Assembly: GCA_038236995.1 (NCBI GenBank)
Contig: JBBRZE010000019.1
Span: 4,369 to 68,368 of the forward strand
Direction: 5' to 3'
DNA from: JAAFHB01 sp038236995
Lineage (GTDB): Bacteria; Bacteroidota; Bacteroidia; Bacteroidales; Prolixibacteraceae
DNA length: 64,000 nucleotides
A program made the translations under genes and the position numbers. Below, one piece after another: positions 42,618-51,983 of this stretch; position 1 is the stretch's first letter, and the number at the start of each line of letters is the position of its first letter. The notes under the pieces were generated by a model. The model did no database searches, was not told where the DNA came from, and was given only the letters and a program-made list of their open reading frames with translations.

Positions 42618-44257
42618 TCCGAAACATTTCGATAGAAACCCGGTTCAGGGTTTTAATTATTTTCATAGGCCTTCTTCTGTTTCTGCCTTTTAATGGGTTG
42701 GTTCATTTGTTCGATTGGGATGAGATTAATTTTGCAGAATCGGCCCGCGAGATGATTACAACCGGCGATTACAGTACCGTGCGTATCAACTTTATTCCTT
42801 TTTGGGAAAAACCTCCGCTATTTATATGGATGCAAGTTTTGAGCATGAAATTTTTTGGAATAAATGAGTTTGCAGCCAGGTTTCCCAATACAATATGTGG
42901 TGTGCTGACCTTGCTTTCGTTGTTTGAAATAGGTAAAGTTCTAAGAAATTATAAATTTGGATTGCTTTGGGCTTTGACATATGGAGCATCAGTTTTACCA
43001 TTTTTATATTTCAAATCAGGAATTATCGATCCGTGGTTTAACCTTTTTATCTTCACTTCATTATATTTCGCATTTAAGCACTTTAATCAAAGAGAATCGA
43101 ACCCAAAGGGGTTTTTAAATGTGATTTTATCAGCCGGCATTCTGGGTTTGGCCGTCTTGACAAAAGGACCCGTTGCAATTTTGCTATTTGGAGTTACGCT
43201 CCTCATATTCATTTTGATACAACGAAAAATAAAATCATTAAAATGGATCGATATATTGATATTCACCCTCGTTTTAATTATTACCGGAGGATCTTATCAC
43301 ATCTATCAAATGTTTTTAGGAAACTGGCAGTTGATATACGATTTTTTCATTTATCAGCTACGACTGATGAAAACTGAGGATGCCGGACATGGTGGAAGTA
43401 TTTTGTATCATCCATTGGTATTGTTTATTGGTGTATTTCCTACCTCCATTCTGGCATTAAATGTTTTTTTCAGAAAGGTCAATATCAATATTGATTATAA
43501 AAGATTAATGGTAATATTGTTCCTGGTTGTGCTAGTGATTTTTTCGTTGGTTCAAACAAAAATTGTCCATTACAGTTCACTATGCTATTTCCCGCTTAGC
43601 TACCTCGCTGCAGTTTCGGTTTATGATATCTGTTACAAGGGGGGAGTCCTTAACACCTTGACGAAATTGCTTCTTTTGGTGGTAGGTTTTGTTTACGCAA
43701 TCATCCCTGGCTTATTGCAATTAATAACTACTACGATATCACCCGATGTATTAAAAAAGTTTATCAACGACGATTTTGCTTTAGCATGTATTAACAGCAC
43801 AGTTAGTTGGAGCGGATTCGAGTTCATCCTGGGTTTGGCATTTGGAGTAATCCTGATCGTCTCTGTATTTTATTTGCACGGGATCAAACAAATACTTACC
43901 ATTTATAGCAGTACCGCCATATTTATATTCATGTTTATGTTTGTATTGGTTCCTAAGATTGAGAAGTATTCTCAGGGAGCTGCTATTGAGTTTATTTCAG
44001 CCTTTAAAGGTAAACCCGTATGGGTTTCCACTTTGGGTTATTATAGTTATGCCCCCTATTTTTACGCAGATAAACAGAAAAGAGCCACCACAGAAATTGA
44101 CGAGACAGAATTTTTACTGCATGGCAACACAGGTTGCGATGTTTATTTTGTCACCAAGATAACCGAATTGCAAACAATTCTCGTTGAATATCCTCAACTT
44201 GCAGTTGTTGAGCAAAAGGGCGGATTTGTATTGCTTAAACGAATATTTAACAAATAA
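42614..44257 (+). CDS. GT39/ArnT-like membrane glycosyltransferase
   Basis: A 547-residue integral-membrane glycosyltransferase of the GT39/PMT/ArnT superfamily, which moves sugars from polyprenyl-phosphate donors to lipid A or proteins. The first periplasmic loop has the key acidic motif LFDWDEINFAESAREM (about 33-48, catalytic-type Asp-Glu) and WEKPPLFIWMQVLSMKFFG. About eleven helices follow, then a C-terminal soluble domain (from about 455). It is translationally coupled to the PAP2 gene and lies 3 bp before the GT2 that could supply its donor. Confidence 0.88.
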   Translation: MIRNISIETRFRVLIIFIGLLLFLPFNGLVHLFDWDEINFAESAREMITTGDYSTVRINFIPFWEKPPLFIWMQVLSMKFFGINEFAARFPNTICGVLTLLSLFEIGKVLRNYKFGLLWALTYGASVLPFLYFKSGIIDPWFNLFIFTSLYFAFKHFNQRESNPKGFLNVILSAGILGLAVLTKGPVAILLFGVTLLIFILIQRKIKSLKWIDILIFTLVLIITGGSYHIYQMFLGNWQLIYDFFIYQLRLMKTEDAGHGGSILYHPLVLFIGVFPTSILALNVFFRKVNINIDYKRLMVILFLVVLVIFSLVQTKIVHYSSLCYFPLSYLAAVSVYDICYKGGVLNTLTKLLLLVVGFVYAIIPGLLQLITTTISPDVLKKFINDDFALACINSTVSWSGFEFILGLAFGVILIVSVFYLHGIKQILTIYSSTAIFIFMFMFVLVPKIEKYSQGAAIEFISAFKGKPVWVSTLGYYSYAPYFYADKQKRATTEIDETEFLLHGNTGCDVYFVTKITELQTILVEYPQLAVVEQKGGFVLLKRIFNK

Positions 44258-44260
44258 TAA

Positions 44261-45004
44261 ATGATACTTAACAAAACCGTTGCAGTTGTAATGCCTGCAT
44301 ATAATGCTGAAGAGACGCTTGAAATTACTCTGAGCGAAGTTCCGATGGATATTGTTGATTACGTGATTCTTGTTGATGATTGTAGCAGTGATGAAACCAG
44401 CAAATTAGCGTCAAAGCTTAATATCCAGTATGTGATTAAGCATGATAAGAACAAAGGATATGGAGGCAATCAAAAAACTTGTTATAACAAAGCTCTTGAA
44501 ATAAACGCGGATATCGTAGTGATGTTGCATCCTGATTACCAATATACGCCTAAGCTCATTCATTCAATGTGCTATCTTATTGCAAATGATGTCTATCCTG
44601 TTGTTTTTGGGAGCAGGATCTTAGGCGTGGGTGCGGTCAAAGGTGGAATGCCTGTATACAAATTCATTGCAAACAGGTTTCTTACCTTATTTCAAAACCT
44701 GGTCTTGTGGCAAAAATTATCGGAATATCACACTGGTTACAGGGCATTTAACACCGAGGTACTGCGGAAAATCAATTACGAGGATAATTCGGATGATTTT
44801 ATTTTCGACAATGAAATGATTGCCCAGATTTTTAGTGCTGGATATGAAATCGCTGAAATCACCTGTCCTACACGATATTTTAAGGAAGCTTCGTCAATTA
44901 GCTTTCTTAGAAGTGTAAAATATGGATTTGGAGTTTTAAAAGTGTCGATCCTTTACAGACTGCACAAGTGGAATATAATTAAATACAGACTATTAGAGAG
45001 ATAA
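44261..45004 (+). CDS. GT2 glycosyltransferase, polyprenyl-phosphate type
   Basis: A 247-residue DPM1-like enzyme without the C-terminal membrane helices. Motifs are VAVVMPAYNAEETLEITL (7-24), VILVDDCSSDET (36-47), NKGYGGNQKTCYNKALE (about 64-80), VMLHPDYQYTPKL (DxD-like HPDYQ, about 88-100) and YHTGYRAFNTEVL (about 157-169). It is well suited to make the polyprenyl-phosphate sugar used by the adjacent ArnT-like enzyme. A two-way terminator follows. Confidence 0.88.
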   Translation: MILNKTVAVVMPAYNAEETLEITLSEVPMDIVDYVILVDDCSSDETSKLASKLNIQYVIKHDKNKGYGGNQKTCYNKALEINADIVVMLHPDYQYTPKLIHSMCYLIANDVYPVVFGSRILGVGAVKGGMPVYKFIANRFLTLFQNLVLWQKLSEYHTGYRAFNTEVLRKINYEDNSDDFIFDNEMIAQIFSAGYEIAEITCPTRYFKEASSISFLRSVKYGFGVLKVSILYRLHKWNIIKYRLLER

Positions 45005-45065
45005 TATTCTGCTTTAGGGAGAACCTGAATTACAACTATCCCTTATGTCTCAACTTTGAAAAAAC

Positions 45066-45092
45066 AGGGTGTCCCATTGTCTGAGACACCCT
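45066..45092. terminator. Bidirectional terminator between convergent genes
   Basis: AGGGTGTC (45066-45073) and GACACCCT (45085-45092) form a perfect stem, preceded by A4 and followed by ATTTTATT, so it serves both the GT2 gene on the plus strand and the biotin carrier gene on the minus strand. Confidence 0.8.
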
Positions 45093-45098
45093 ATTTTA

Positions 45099-45419
45099 TT
45101 ATTCAATTGTGATCATCACCGTATTTTTGGGAATCCGGTCACCTTTTGCAACATTGATGCTTTTAATTACACCATCAAAAGGCATTTGCACCTTCGTGTA
45201 CATCTTCATTGCTTCGAGCGTCAATAACATATCACCCTCTTTGCATTTCTGTCCGGGACTTGCAAAAACTTCAATTACAGATCCAGGGATAATTGAACGA
45301 ACCTCTTTGGGATCGGACTTCTGCCACTTTTTACGTTTATCAAATTTCGTAGTCGTCAATGTCAGATATTTGGCACTGTTAACAACGAAATCCTGATATT
45401 TAGAGTTATTTTCTTCCAT
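45099..45419 (-). CDS. Biotin carboxyl carrier-like protein
   Basis: A 106-residue biotinyl domain protein. The biotin-accepting Lys72 sits in LEAMKMYTK, within the usual hammerhead fold (SIIPGSVIEVFASPGQKCKEGDML before, PFDGVIKSINVAKGDRI after). The first 40 residues are a charged linker. It is 29 bp downstream of the carboxyltransferase gene and is its likely partner. No biotin carboxylase gene lies in the window. Confidence 0.9.
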   Translation of the reverse strand: MEENNSKYQDFVVNSAKYLTLTTTKFDKRKKWQKSDPKEVRSIIPGSVIEVFASPGQKCKEGDMLLTLEAMKMYTKVQMPFDGVIKSINVAKGDRIPKNTVMITIE

Positions 45420-45448
45420 AATTAAATTTTATTTCACAAAAATACCGA

Positions 45449-46993
45449 TCAAAATGGTGGAATACCATGTTTCTTAGCAGGACGCTGATCAACTTTACTA
45501 CCCGAAACTTCGAGTGAGTGGATCAATCTTGCCCTTGTCTCCGATGGTTCAATCACTTCATCGATGTATCCTTTCGCTGCAGCAACAAACGGATTTGCAA
45601 ACTTATCTTTGTACTCCTGAATTTTTTGCTTCCTCATTTCCGCAGGATTTTCTGCTTCGTCAATCTCTTTCTTAAAAACAATATTCGCTGCTCCCTCAGG
45701 CCCCATCACAGCGATTTCTGCAGTTGGCCAGGCGAAGACAAAGTCCGCTCCAAGGTGACGTGAATTCATTGCAATATAACCACCACCATAAGCTTTACGA
45801 ATAATAATTGTTACTTTTGGTACAGTAGCTTCACTGTAAGCATAGAGTAATTTTGCACCGTGCCTGATTACTCCGGCATGTTCCTGGTCGACACCCGGCA
45901 AATAACCTGGCATATCTTCCAATGTCACAATCGGAATACCAAATGCATCACAATATCGGATAAAGCGCGCGGCTTTATCGGAGCTGTCACAATCAAGTAC
46001 TCCAGCTAAATACATTGGCTGATTAGCAACAAATCCAATTGTATTTCCCTGAATTCGCCCGAAGCCTATAACAATGTTCTTCGCAAAATATTCCATAATT
46101 TCAAAAAAGTCAGATCCATCAGTCACTGCTTTGATGATATCGCGAATATCGTAAGGAAGGTGCGGATCAACTGGAACAATCTCCTCAATGCTTTTCTTTA
46201 AAAGTGGTTCCTGAATCGGAAATTTAAGTGCCTTTTGAGCATTGTTCCATGGGATGAAGGTAATCAGCTTTTTGATTTGCTCGAAACACTCGTCTTCACT
46301 TTTAGCGAAGAAATGTGCATTTCCTGTTATCTCACTATGAACCATAGCCCCACCAAGCTCCTCCATCGAAATTTCTTCGCCAAGGACGCTTTTGATAACA
46401 CCGGGACCAGTGATAAACATTTTCGAAATATTTTCAACTACAAATACAAAGTCTGTAAGTGCAGGCGAATACACTGCACCACCGGCACATGGACCGAGGA
46501 TAACAGAGATCTGGGGAATTACTCCTGATGCAATCGTATTACGGTAAAATATTTCACCATATCCGGCAAGTGAGTTTACACCTTCCTGAATACGTGCACC
46601 ACCCGAATCATTAATCCCGATTAGCGGAACACGCATTTTCAGCGCGTGATCCATAATTTTTGTAATCTTACGTGCATGCATAAGTCCCAATGATCCCCCT
46701 GCTACCGTAAAATCCTGTGCATAGATTGCCACAGGTTGATTGTACATGGTTCCGGTTCCAATGATTACACCATCACCATGTAATACTTTTTTCTCCATGT
46801 CGAAATCACGGCCTGTGTGTTCAACAAAAAGATCGTACTCGTGAAAAGAATTCTCGTCCAGAATAGCTTTTATCCTTTCACGGGCAGTCTTCTTACCCAT
46901 GGCCACCTGCTTCTCGATGGCTTTTTCGCCACCTCCCTGCTGGGCCTCCTTTTTTCTCTTCCGGAGGTCAAGGATGTTTCTCTTAAATGACAT
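45449..46993 (-). CDS. Acyl-CoA carboxylase/decarboxylase carboxyltransferase subunit
   Basis: A 514-residue carboxyltransferase of the propionyl-CoA carboxylase beta / methylmalonyl-CoA decarboxylase alpha family, moving CO2 between biotin and an acyl-CoA. Signatures are ARERIKAILDENSFHEYDLF (38-57), IGINDSGGARIQEGVNSLAGYGE (first oxyanion site, about 124-146), GPCAGGAVYSPALTDF (about 167-182), LEDMPGYLPGVDQEHAGVIR and RKAYGGGYIAMNSRHLGADF. It could belong to a carboxylase, or to the sodium-pumping decarboxylase whose membrane subunit is encoded elsewhere. Context here cannot decide. Confidence 0.92.
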   Translation of the reverse strand: MSFKRNILDLRKRKKEAQQGGGEKAIEKQVAMGKKTARERIKAILDENSFHEYDLFVEHTGRDFDMEKKVLHGDGVIIGTGTMYNQPVAIYAQDFTVAGGSLGLMHARKITKIMDHALKMRVPLIGINDSGGARIQEGVNSLAGYGEIFYRNTIASGVIPQISVILGPCAGGAVYSPALTDFVFVVENISKMFITGPGVIKSVLGEEISMEELGGAMVHSEITGNAHFFAKSEDECFEQIKKLITFIPWNNAQKALKFPIQEPLLKKSIEEIVPVDPHLPYDIRDIIKAVTDGSDFFEIMEYFAKNIVIGFGRIQGNTIGFVANQPMYLAGVLDCDSSDKAARFIRYCDAFGIPIVTLEDMPGYLPGVDQEHAGVIRHGAKLLYAYSEATVPKVTIIIRKAYGGGYIAMNSRHLGADFVFAWPTAEIAVMGPEGAANIVFKKEIDEAENPAEMRKQKIQEYKDKFANPFVAAAKGYIDEVIEPSETRARLIHSLEVSGSKVDQRPAKKHGIPPF

Positions 46994-47168
46994 AAGTGCG
47001 TTTTAAATTACTAATTCATCGTTTATTACCAGAGTCAAACATTGATTGGTCTAAAAAATCCGGTTGCAAAAATACAACATTTTAGACTTTTAACTACCTG
47101 ATTTTAAAATAAAACTTTACTAAATCTTTATGAATCAAAGAATAGACCATGCTGGTAAAATATTCTAA

Positions 47169-48260
47169 CTATTTTGAAGCCCACCTGTAAAGGCCAATTG
47201 CAATCACTGAATATATAATATTTGGAAGCCAAACTGCAAGAAGCGTATTAAATCCTACTTTGACGGCAAAGATCGTAGAAACCTGCATAAACATGATGTA
47301 TGAAAAGCTCAGCAATAAGCCAAGTCCTAATTGCAGTCCCATCCCCCCTCTCATCCGGCGCGAAGCAAGTGAAACACCTATCACTGACAAAATAAAGGTA
47401 CTTAACGGCTGCGCAGTACGTTTGTATTTTTCTTGTTCATAACGGGCAACATTGTCAACCCCGCGAAGTTTTAAATCCTTGATATAAGCATTGAGCTGCC
47501 AGTAATCCATTGTCTCTTCCTTACTGTTTTGCTGGCCGAAATCGGAAGGCAACATTCTGAGGGTGGTATCAATAGCAGTTCCGGTTGTAATTATCTCGAC
47601 CGGACCTCGCATGTCGCGAACATAATAATTCTGAATCACCCATTTCTTTTTATCTCTATCCCATTTAATACTTTCAGCAATCAATTTCGACACCAGCCTT
47701 TTATCTTCAAACTTGTCAATAGAGAAACGGTAACCAACATCCAACTTATTATTATAGCTCTGCATATAAACAAAAAGTCCGGGGTCCAGCTGACGATGAA
47801 TGTTCCTGTCACTATTGACAAATTCATTATCAATATAGGTATTCCTGAAGTGAACACGCGCATCAGTTGCTGACGGAATAATGAAATTTCCCAACAACCA
47901 CGACATTAAAGCAATAACAGTAGAGGCCATCATAAAAGGCCGCATCAAGCGCATATAAGTAACACCGCTTGCCAGAATTGCTATTATTTCAGAGGTATAT
48001 GCCATTTTGCTTGTGAAATAGATCACCGCAATAAATGTAAATAACGCACTGAACAAATTAGCGTAATAGGGTATAAAGTTTAAATAGTAATCAACGACGA
48101 TTGCACGCAAAGGTGCCTTTTTGCTTATAAAATCATCAATGTTTTCGGAGACATCGAAAATTATTGAGATACTGATTATTAAGGCAATAGCAAGAAAAAA
48201 AGTTCCCAGGTATTTCTTAATGATATACCGGTCAATCCTTTTAATAAATTTTATGACCAT
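47169..48260 (-). CDS. LptF/LptG-family LPS export permease
   Basis: A 363-residue inner-membrane subunit of the Lpt system, which takes LPS from the inner membrane to the periplasmic bridge. It has the six-helix layout: three N-terminal helices (IKKYLGTFFLAIALIISISI; FIPYYANLFSALFTFIAVIY), a periplasmic beta-jellyroll (about 120-270, e.g. FVYMQSYNNKLDVGYRF), then three C-terminal helices (PLSTFILSVIGVSLASRRMR onward). The coupling-helix region SEIIAILASGVTYMRLMRPF (about 90-109) contacts the LptB ATPase. It follows tgt with 36 bp between, a common pairing in this phylum. Confidence 0.9.
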   Translation of the reverse strand: MVIKFIKRIDRYIIKKYLGTFFLAIALIISISIIFDVSENIDDFISKKAPLRAIVVDYYLNFIPYYANLFSALFTFIAVIYFTSKMAYTSEIIAILASGVTYMRLMRPFMMASTVIALMSWLLGNFIIPSATDARVHFRNTYIDNEFVNSDRNIHRQLDPGLFVYMQSYNNKLDVGYRFSIDKFEDKRLVSKLIAESIKWDRDKKKWVIQNYYVRDMRGPVEIITTGTAIDTTLRMLPSDFGQQNSKEETMDYWQLNAYIKDLKLRGVDNVARYEQEKYKRTAQPLSTFILSVIGVSLASRRMRGGMGLQLGLGLLLSFSYIMFMQVSTIFAVKVGFNTLLAVWLPNIIYSVIAIGLYRWASK

Positions 48261-48296
48261 TCGTCTTAATTTATATTTAACATTAAGCCACTAAAT

Positions 48297-49427
48297 TTAG
48301 AGTCGTTGCCCTACTTGTTTAACCATCTGTTCCTTCCATCCTTTGAATGTACCAGCCAAAATCTGTTGACGGGCTTCGCCAACAAGCCAAAGATAAAATG
48401 CGAGATTATGAATACTACCGATCTGGGCACCCAGCATCTCCTTCGCCTGAAAAAGATGGCGTAAATATGCCTTGGAGTATTGTTGGTCAACAAAAGAGGT
48501 TCCATTGAGATCAATGGGCGAAAAATCATCACGCCATTTGTTGTTTTTGATGTTGATGATTCCATTACGTGTAAATAGCATTCCATTTCTTCCATTTCTC
48601 GTTGGCATCACACAATCAAACATATCAATTCCCCTGTCAATTCCCTCAAGAATATTAATCGGTGTGCCTACACCCATCAGGTATCGCGGTTTATTCTCCG
48701 GAAGAACAGCATTGACAACTTCAATCATTTCGTACATATCGGCTTCCTTTTCGCCTACCGAAAGTCCACCAATTGCATATCCGTCACAATTGAAAGAGGC
48801 TACATGTTCAGCAGCCTTTTTACGCAGGTCGGCATAGACACATCCCTGGACAATTGGAAAAAAAGATTGCGAATACCCATATTTTGGTTCGGTTTCATTA
48901 TATCTCTTAATACAACGCTCGAGCCAACGTTGGGTCAATTCAAGCGACTTACTTGCATAGTCGTAATCAGCATCACCAGGCGTGCACTCATCGAATGCCA
49001 TTATGATATCCGCACCAATAGATCGCTGTATATCAACAACATTTTCAGGAGTAAACAAATGACGGGAACCATCAATATGCGACTGAAACCGAGCTCCTTC
49101 TTCGGTTAATTTCCGGATATCGCCCAGCGAAAAAACCTGAAATCCACCACTGTCGGTTAAAATTGGTCGATCCCATCCAATGAATTTATGGAGTCCTCCG
49201 GCTTTTTCGATAATTTCGACACCAGGCCGCAAATACAAATGGTAGGTATTCCCAAGTATAATCTGAGCCTTAATATCCTCTTTCACATCCTTAAAATGGA
49301 CACCTTTCACAGAACCCAGCGTACCCACCGGCATGAAAATAGGTGTATCTATCTGACCATGTGCTGTTTCTATTTTTCCTGCCCGTGCTTTTGATAACGG
49401 AGCTGTGCATTGAAGTTCAAATTTCAT
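48297..49427 (-). CDS. tgt: tRNA-guanine transglycosylase, zinc cysteines absent
   Basis: Swaps guanine 34 of certain tRNAs for preQ1 on the way to queuosine. The 376-residue protein (ATG at 49427) has the active-site ILTDSGGFQVFSL (Asp92), PIVQGCVY, AIGGLSVGE and the nucleophile Asp271 in DMFDCVMPTRNGRNG. However, the C-x-C-x2-C zinc site of the bacterial enzyme, just before YSKAYLRHLF, is replaced: aligned without gaps, the three Cys are Gly309, Ser311 and Asp314 (DLNGTSFVDQQY). The fourth ligand His340 (SIHNLAFYL) remains. The change may be normal in this phylum. Confidence 0.93.
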   Translation of the reverse strand: MKFELQCTAPLSKARAGKIETAHGQIDTPIFMPVGTLGSVKGVHFKDVKEDIKAQIILGNTYHLYLRPGVEIIEKAGGLHKFIGWDRPILTDSGGFQVFSLGDIRKLTEEGARFQSHIDGSRHLFTPENVVDIQRSIGADIIMAFDECTPGDADYDYASKSLELTQRWLERCIKRYNETEPKYGYSQSFFPIVQGCVYADLRKKAAEHVASFNCDGYAIGGLSVGEKEADMYEMIEVVNAVLPENKPRYLMGVGTPINILEGIDRGIDMFDCVMPTRNGRNGMLFTRNGIINIKNNKWRDDFSPIDLNGTSFVDQQYSKAYLRHLFQAKEMLGAQIGSIHNLAFYLWLVGEARQQILAGTFKGWKEQMVKQVGQRL

Positions 49428-49563
49428 TTTCAAAATTTCGCGGCGTAAAGATAGTCATTATGAAAGAATATCATGAAAGGTGAATAAATCGTTAATAATT
49501 CCTGAAAAGCTGCTATATTTCTGATGCCAATGTGTAATTTTGAGCACTTTCCATGAATCTATT

Positions 49564-50697
49564 ATGATTGAAATAAGCGGGCTCTCTTTTGGCGTTGCAG
49601 AACTGGTACTACTGATCAGTTTTGTTTTGATGTTTTTAATACAATTGTTCTATCAATTTTTGATGGCCCATTTCACCTTAAGCGGCAAAAAGAAAGATAA
49701 GCCAGTTGATTATCCATCATTCTCAATTGTCGTTCCATCAAGAAATTACGAAGAAAATCTAAGGGAACTTATTCCGACACTTCTCGAACAGGAATATCCC
49801 GATTTTGAGGTCGTTGTCGTCGATGATTGTTCCTACGACGGAACTGAATGGTATCTAAATGAACTTAAACTACAAACCTATAAACTCAAAACGAGCCGTA
49901 TAATTCAGGAAACCGATTTTCCTAATGCTCTGGCAATTACAATCGGAATCAGGGCGGCTTCCAAAGACTGGCTGATATTTTTGAACCCTTTATGCCGGGT
50001 TATAGGCCAGGACTGGCTGAAATCATTTGCCGAAGAGTTGAATCCAAAATCAGAAGCAGCATTTGGTTTTGTGAACTATACAAATTCATACGGTTCGATG
50101 CGCAGATTTATCAGATACGAAAATTTTGATTCATTTATACTTTATGGATCAGCTCGTTACCTTGGTTTATCCATGCCTATAACCGACATGAATATTGCAT
50201 ACAAACGGGAACAGTTTCTGAGTCGCAGAGGTTTCGCTGCAGTGCTCGATTCTCCGTTTAGCGAAAATGAATTGTACCTGAACAAAATATCGAACCGCTC
50301 AAATTCTGTTTACCTCCTTAACCGCCCAACCGCCGTTTCCTATGTAGGAGACACAGACTGGTACGACGGAATGAACTTTAAAAAGAAACAGTTGTTACTA
50401 AAGAAAAAATTTACTGTTGGGCAAAGTGTTTTTCTTTTGATTTATACAATTAGCCGACTTGTTTTTGATTTTTCAATGATTGCTCTTCTGATTCTTTCAC
50501 CCTGGAGGCTTTGGGTGCTAGGAGTCTGGTTTGTAAAAATTATTCATGAATTAGTCTGGGGAATTGTTGCTACGAAACGCCTTGGTGAAAAAAATCTTTT
50601 TCCAGGATTGTTGCTATTTAGATCTTTAGTTCCACTCTTCAACAGTTTTATATCTTTAAATCAGCTATTTACCGGTCAGAAGCGCAAATGGAAGTAA
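49564..50697 (+). CDS. Membrane-anchored GT2 glycosyltransferase
   Basis: A 377-residue GT-A enzyme with an N-terminal membrane helix (VAELVLLISFVLMFLIQLFY, about 10-29) and C-terminal hydrophobic helices (about 300-370). The catalytic part has FSIVVPSRNYEENLRELIPT (about 54-73), VVVVDDCSYDGTEWYL (about 85-100), and LIFLNPLCRVIGQDWL (about 140-155), where the usual DxD is replaced by NPL. It begins at ATG 49564; a TTG upstream is less likely. A -7-like TAATTTTG (49535-49542) lies in front. It overlaps the sigma factor gene by 10 bp. Confidence 0.85.
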   Translation: MIEISGLSFGVAELVLLISFVLMFLIQLFYQFLMAHFTLSGKKKDKPVDYPSFSIVVPSRNYEENLRELIPTLLEQEYPDFEVVVVDDCSYDGTEWYLNELKLQTYKLKTSRIIQETDFPNALAITIGIRAASKDWLIFLNPLCRVIGQDWLKSFAEELNPKSEAAFGFVNYTNSYGSMRRFIRYENFDSFILYGSARYLGLSMPITDMNIAYKREQFLSRRGFAAVLDSPFSENELYLNKISNRSNSVYLLNRPTAVSYVGDTDWYDGMNFKKKQLLLKKKFTVGQSVFLLIYTISRLVFDFSMIALLILSPWRLWVLGVWFVKIIHELVWGIVATKRLGEKNLFPGLLLFRSLVPLFNSFISLNQLFTGQKRKWK

Positions 50698-51299
50698 ACC
50701 CTAATCTCTCGGAAAATGCCAGGCATGATTTTGATTTAGTTAATGCTGCCCGATCAGGCGATCAAAAAGCATTTGCCCAGCTTATGAAGCGATATAAAGA
50801 TGCGATTTTCTTTATGCTTCTAAAGATGGTAAATAATAAAACTGATGCTGAAGATCTGGCGATCGAAGCATTTGGTAAAGCTTTTACCAATATTAGCCAA
50901 TATGAGCCTCAATTCGCCTTCAGTACATGGTTATTTCGCATTGCTTCAAATAATGCAATCGATCATTTGAGAAAGAAAAGAGCCGTTACCGTTCCGCTTG
51001 AACCTACAATTGGCAACGATAAAATCATAGGGATCGAATACAACTACAATATTCGCACAGAATCCGACTCGCCGGAAGAGGCATTTATTAAAGAACAAAA
51101 TGCAAAACTGTTACGAAAAGCCGTTTCCACTTTAAAGCCCCGCTACCGGACACTACTTGAATTGCGCTATTTCAAAGAATATTCCTATGCAGAAATAGCC
51201 GAGGAGCTGGATCTTCCGTTAGGAACAGTAAAGGTTCAACTTTTCCGATCACGCGAAATGCTTTTTGAACTCCTCAAAAACACCGAGATGAGCGACTAG
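50688..51299 (+). CDS. ECF-type RNA polymerase sigma factor
   Basis: A 203-residue sigma-70-family protein with only regions 2 and 4. Region 2 spans about 20-95 (FAQLMKRYKDAIFFMLLKMV; DAEDLAIEAFGKAFTNI; FSTWLFRIASNNAIDHLRKK). Region 4 spans about 140-195 (LKPRYRTLLELRYFKEYSYA; LGTVKVQLFRSREMLFELL). No anti-sigma gene adjoins, and it is not beside a TonB receptor, so it is not a FecI-type regulator. It resembles the SigW-like housekeeping ECF sigma of Bacteroidota. It lies inside a run from the GT2 gene to rsmG. Confidence 0.92.
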   Translation: MEVNPNLSENARHDFDLVNAARSGDQKAFAQLMKRYKDAIFFMLLKMVNNKTDAEDLAIEAFGKAFTNISQYEPQFAFSTWLFRIASNNAIDHLRKKRAVTVPLEPTIGNDKIIGIEYNYNIRTESDSPEEAFIKEQNAKLLRKAVSTLKPRYRTLLELRYFKEYSYAEIAEELDLPLGTVKVQLFRSREMLFELLKNTEMSD

Positions 51300-51320
51300 C
51301 TTACCTTTTCATAGAATAAT

Positions 51321-51947
51321 ATGCTGAAAATCTTAAAGTATTTCCCCAATTTAACACCGGAGCAAATCATCCGTTTCGAAAAAATGGATTCCCTTTATCG
51401 CGACTGGAACGGGAAAATCAATCTCATTTCAAGGAAAGATATTGACTCGTTATACGAGAAACACATCTTGCATTCACTGGCAATCGCTAAAATCATTGAT
51501 TTCAGGCCTGGAACAAAAATCCTGGATGTTGGAACCGGAGGAGGTTTCCCCGGAATTCCGCTTGCCATATTGTTCCCAACTTGCCATTTTGTATTAATAG
51601 ATTCAATAGGAAAAAAAATAAAAGTTGTTCAGGCAGTATCCGAAGAACTTGGACTTAAAAATGTTACGGCAATTCATGGGAGAGTTGAAGATGTGAAGGA
51701 AGAATTTGATTTTGTGATTTCAAGAGCGGTTACAACCTTCCCTGCATTTGTCGGATTGGTGAAAAAGATTATTTTGCGCAAACCACAAAATGCACTTCCA
51801 AATGGAATCATCTATTTAAAAGGAGGTGATATTCAGGAGGAAATAAAGGATTACAAGAGAAATATTGAGGTAACCGAAATCTCCAATTTTTTTTCTGAGC
51901 CGTTTTTTGAGACAAAAAAGGTGGTCTATCTGCCCGTAAACAAATAA
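51321..51947 (+). CDS. rsmG: 16S rRNA (guanine-527-N7)-methyltransferase RsmG
   Basis: Methylates G527 in the 530 loop of 16S rRNA using SAM. The 208-residue protein has the family motifs: YRDWNGKINLISRKDIDSLY (26-45), HILHSLAIAKII, the SAM-binding ILDVGTGGGFPGIPLAILFP (about 67-86), VLIDSIGKKIKVVQAV and VTAIHGRVED. The conserved ISRAVTTFPAFV (about 133-144) is the RsmG signature. It starts 21 bp after the sigma factor gene. Loss of RsmG in other bacteria gives low-level streptomycin resistance. Confidence 0.95.
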   Translation: MLKILKYFPNLTPEQIIRFEKMDSLYRDWNGKINLISRKDIDSLYEKHILHSLAIAKIIDFRPGTKILDVGTGGGFPGIPLAILFPTCHFVLIDSIGKKIKVVQAVSEELGLKNVTAIHGRVEDVKEEFDFVISRAVTTFPAFVGLVKKIILRKPQNALPNGIIYLKGGDIQEEIKDYKRNIEVTEISNFFSEPFFETKKVVYLPVNK

Positions 51948-51983
51948 TCGTTCGAAATAAATTTATTCTAATTCATTATTTGT

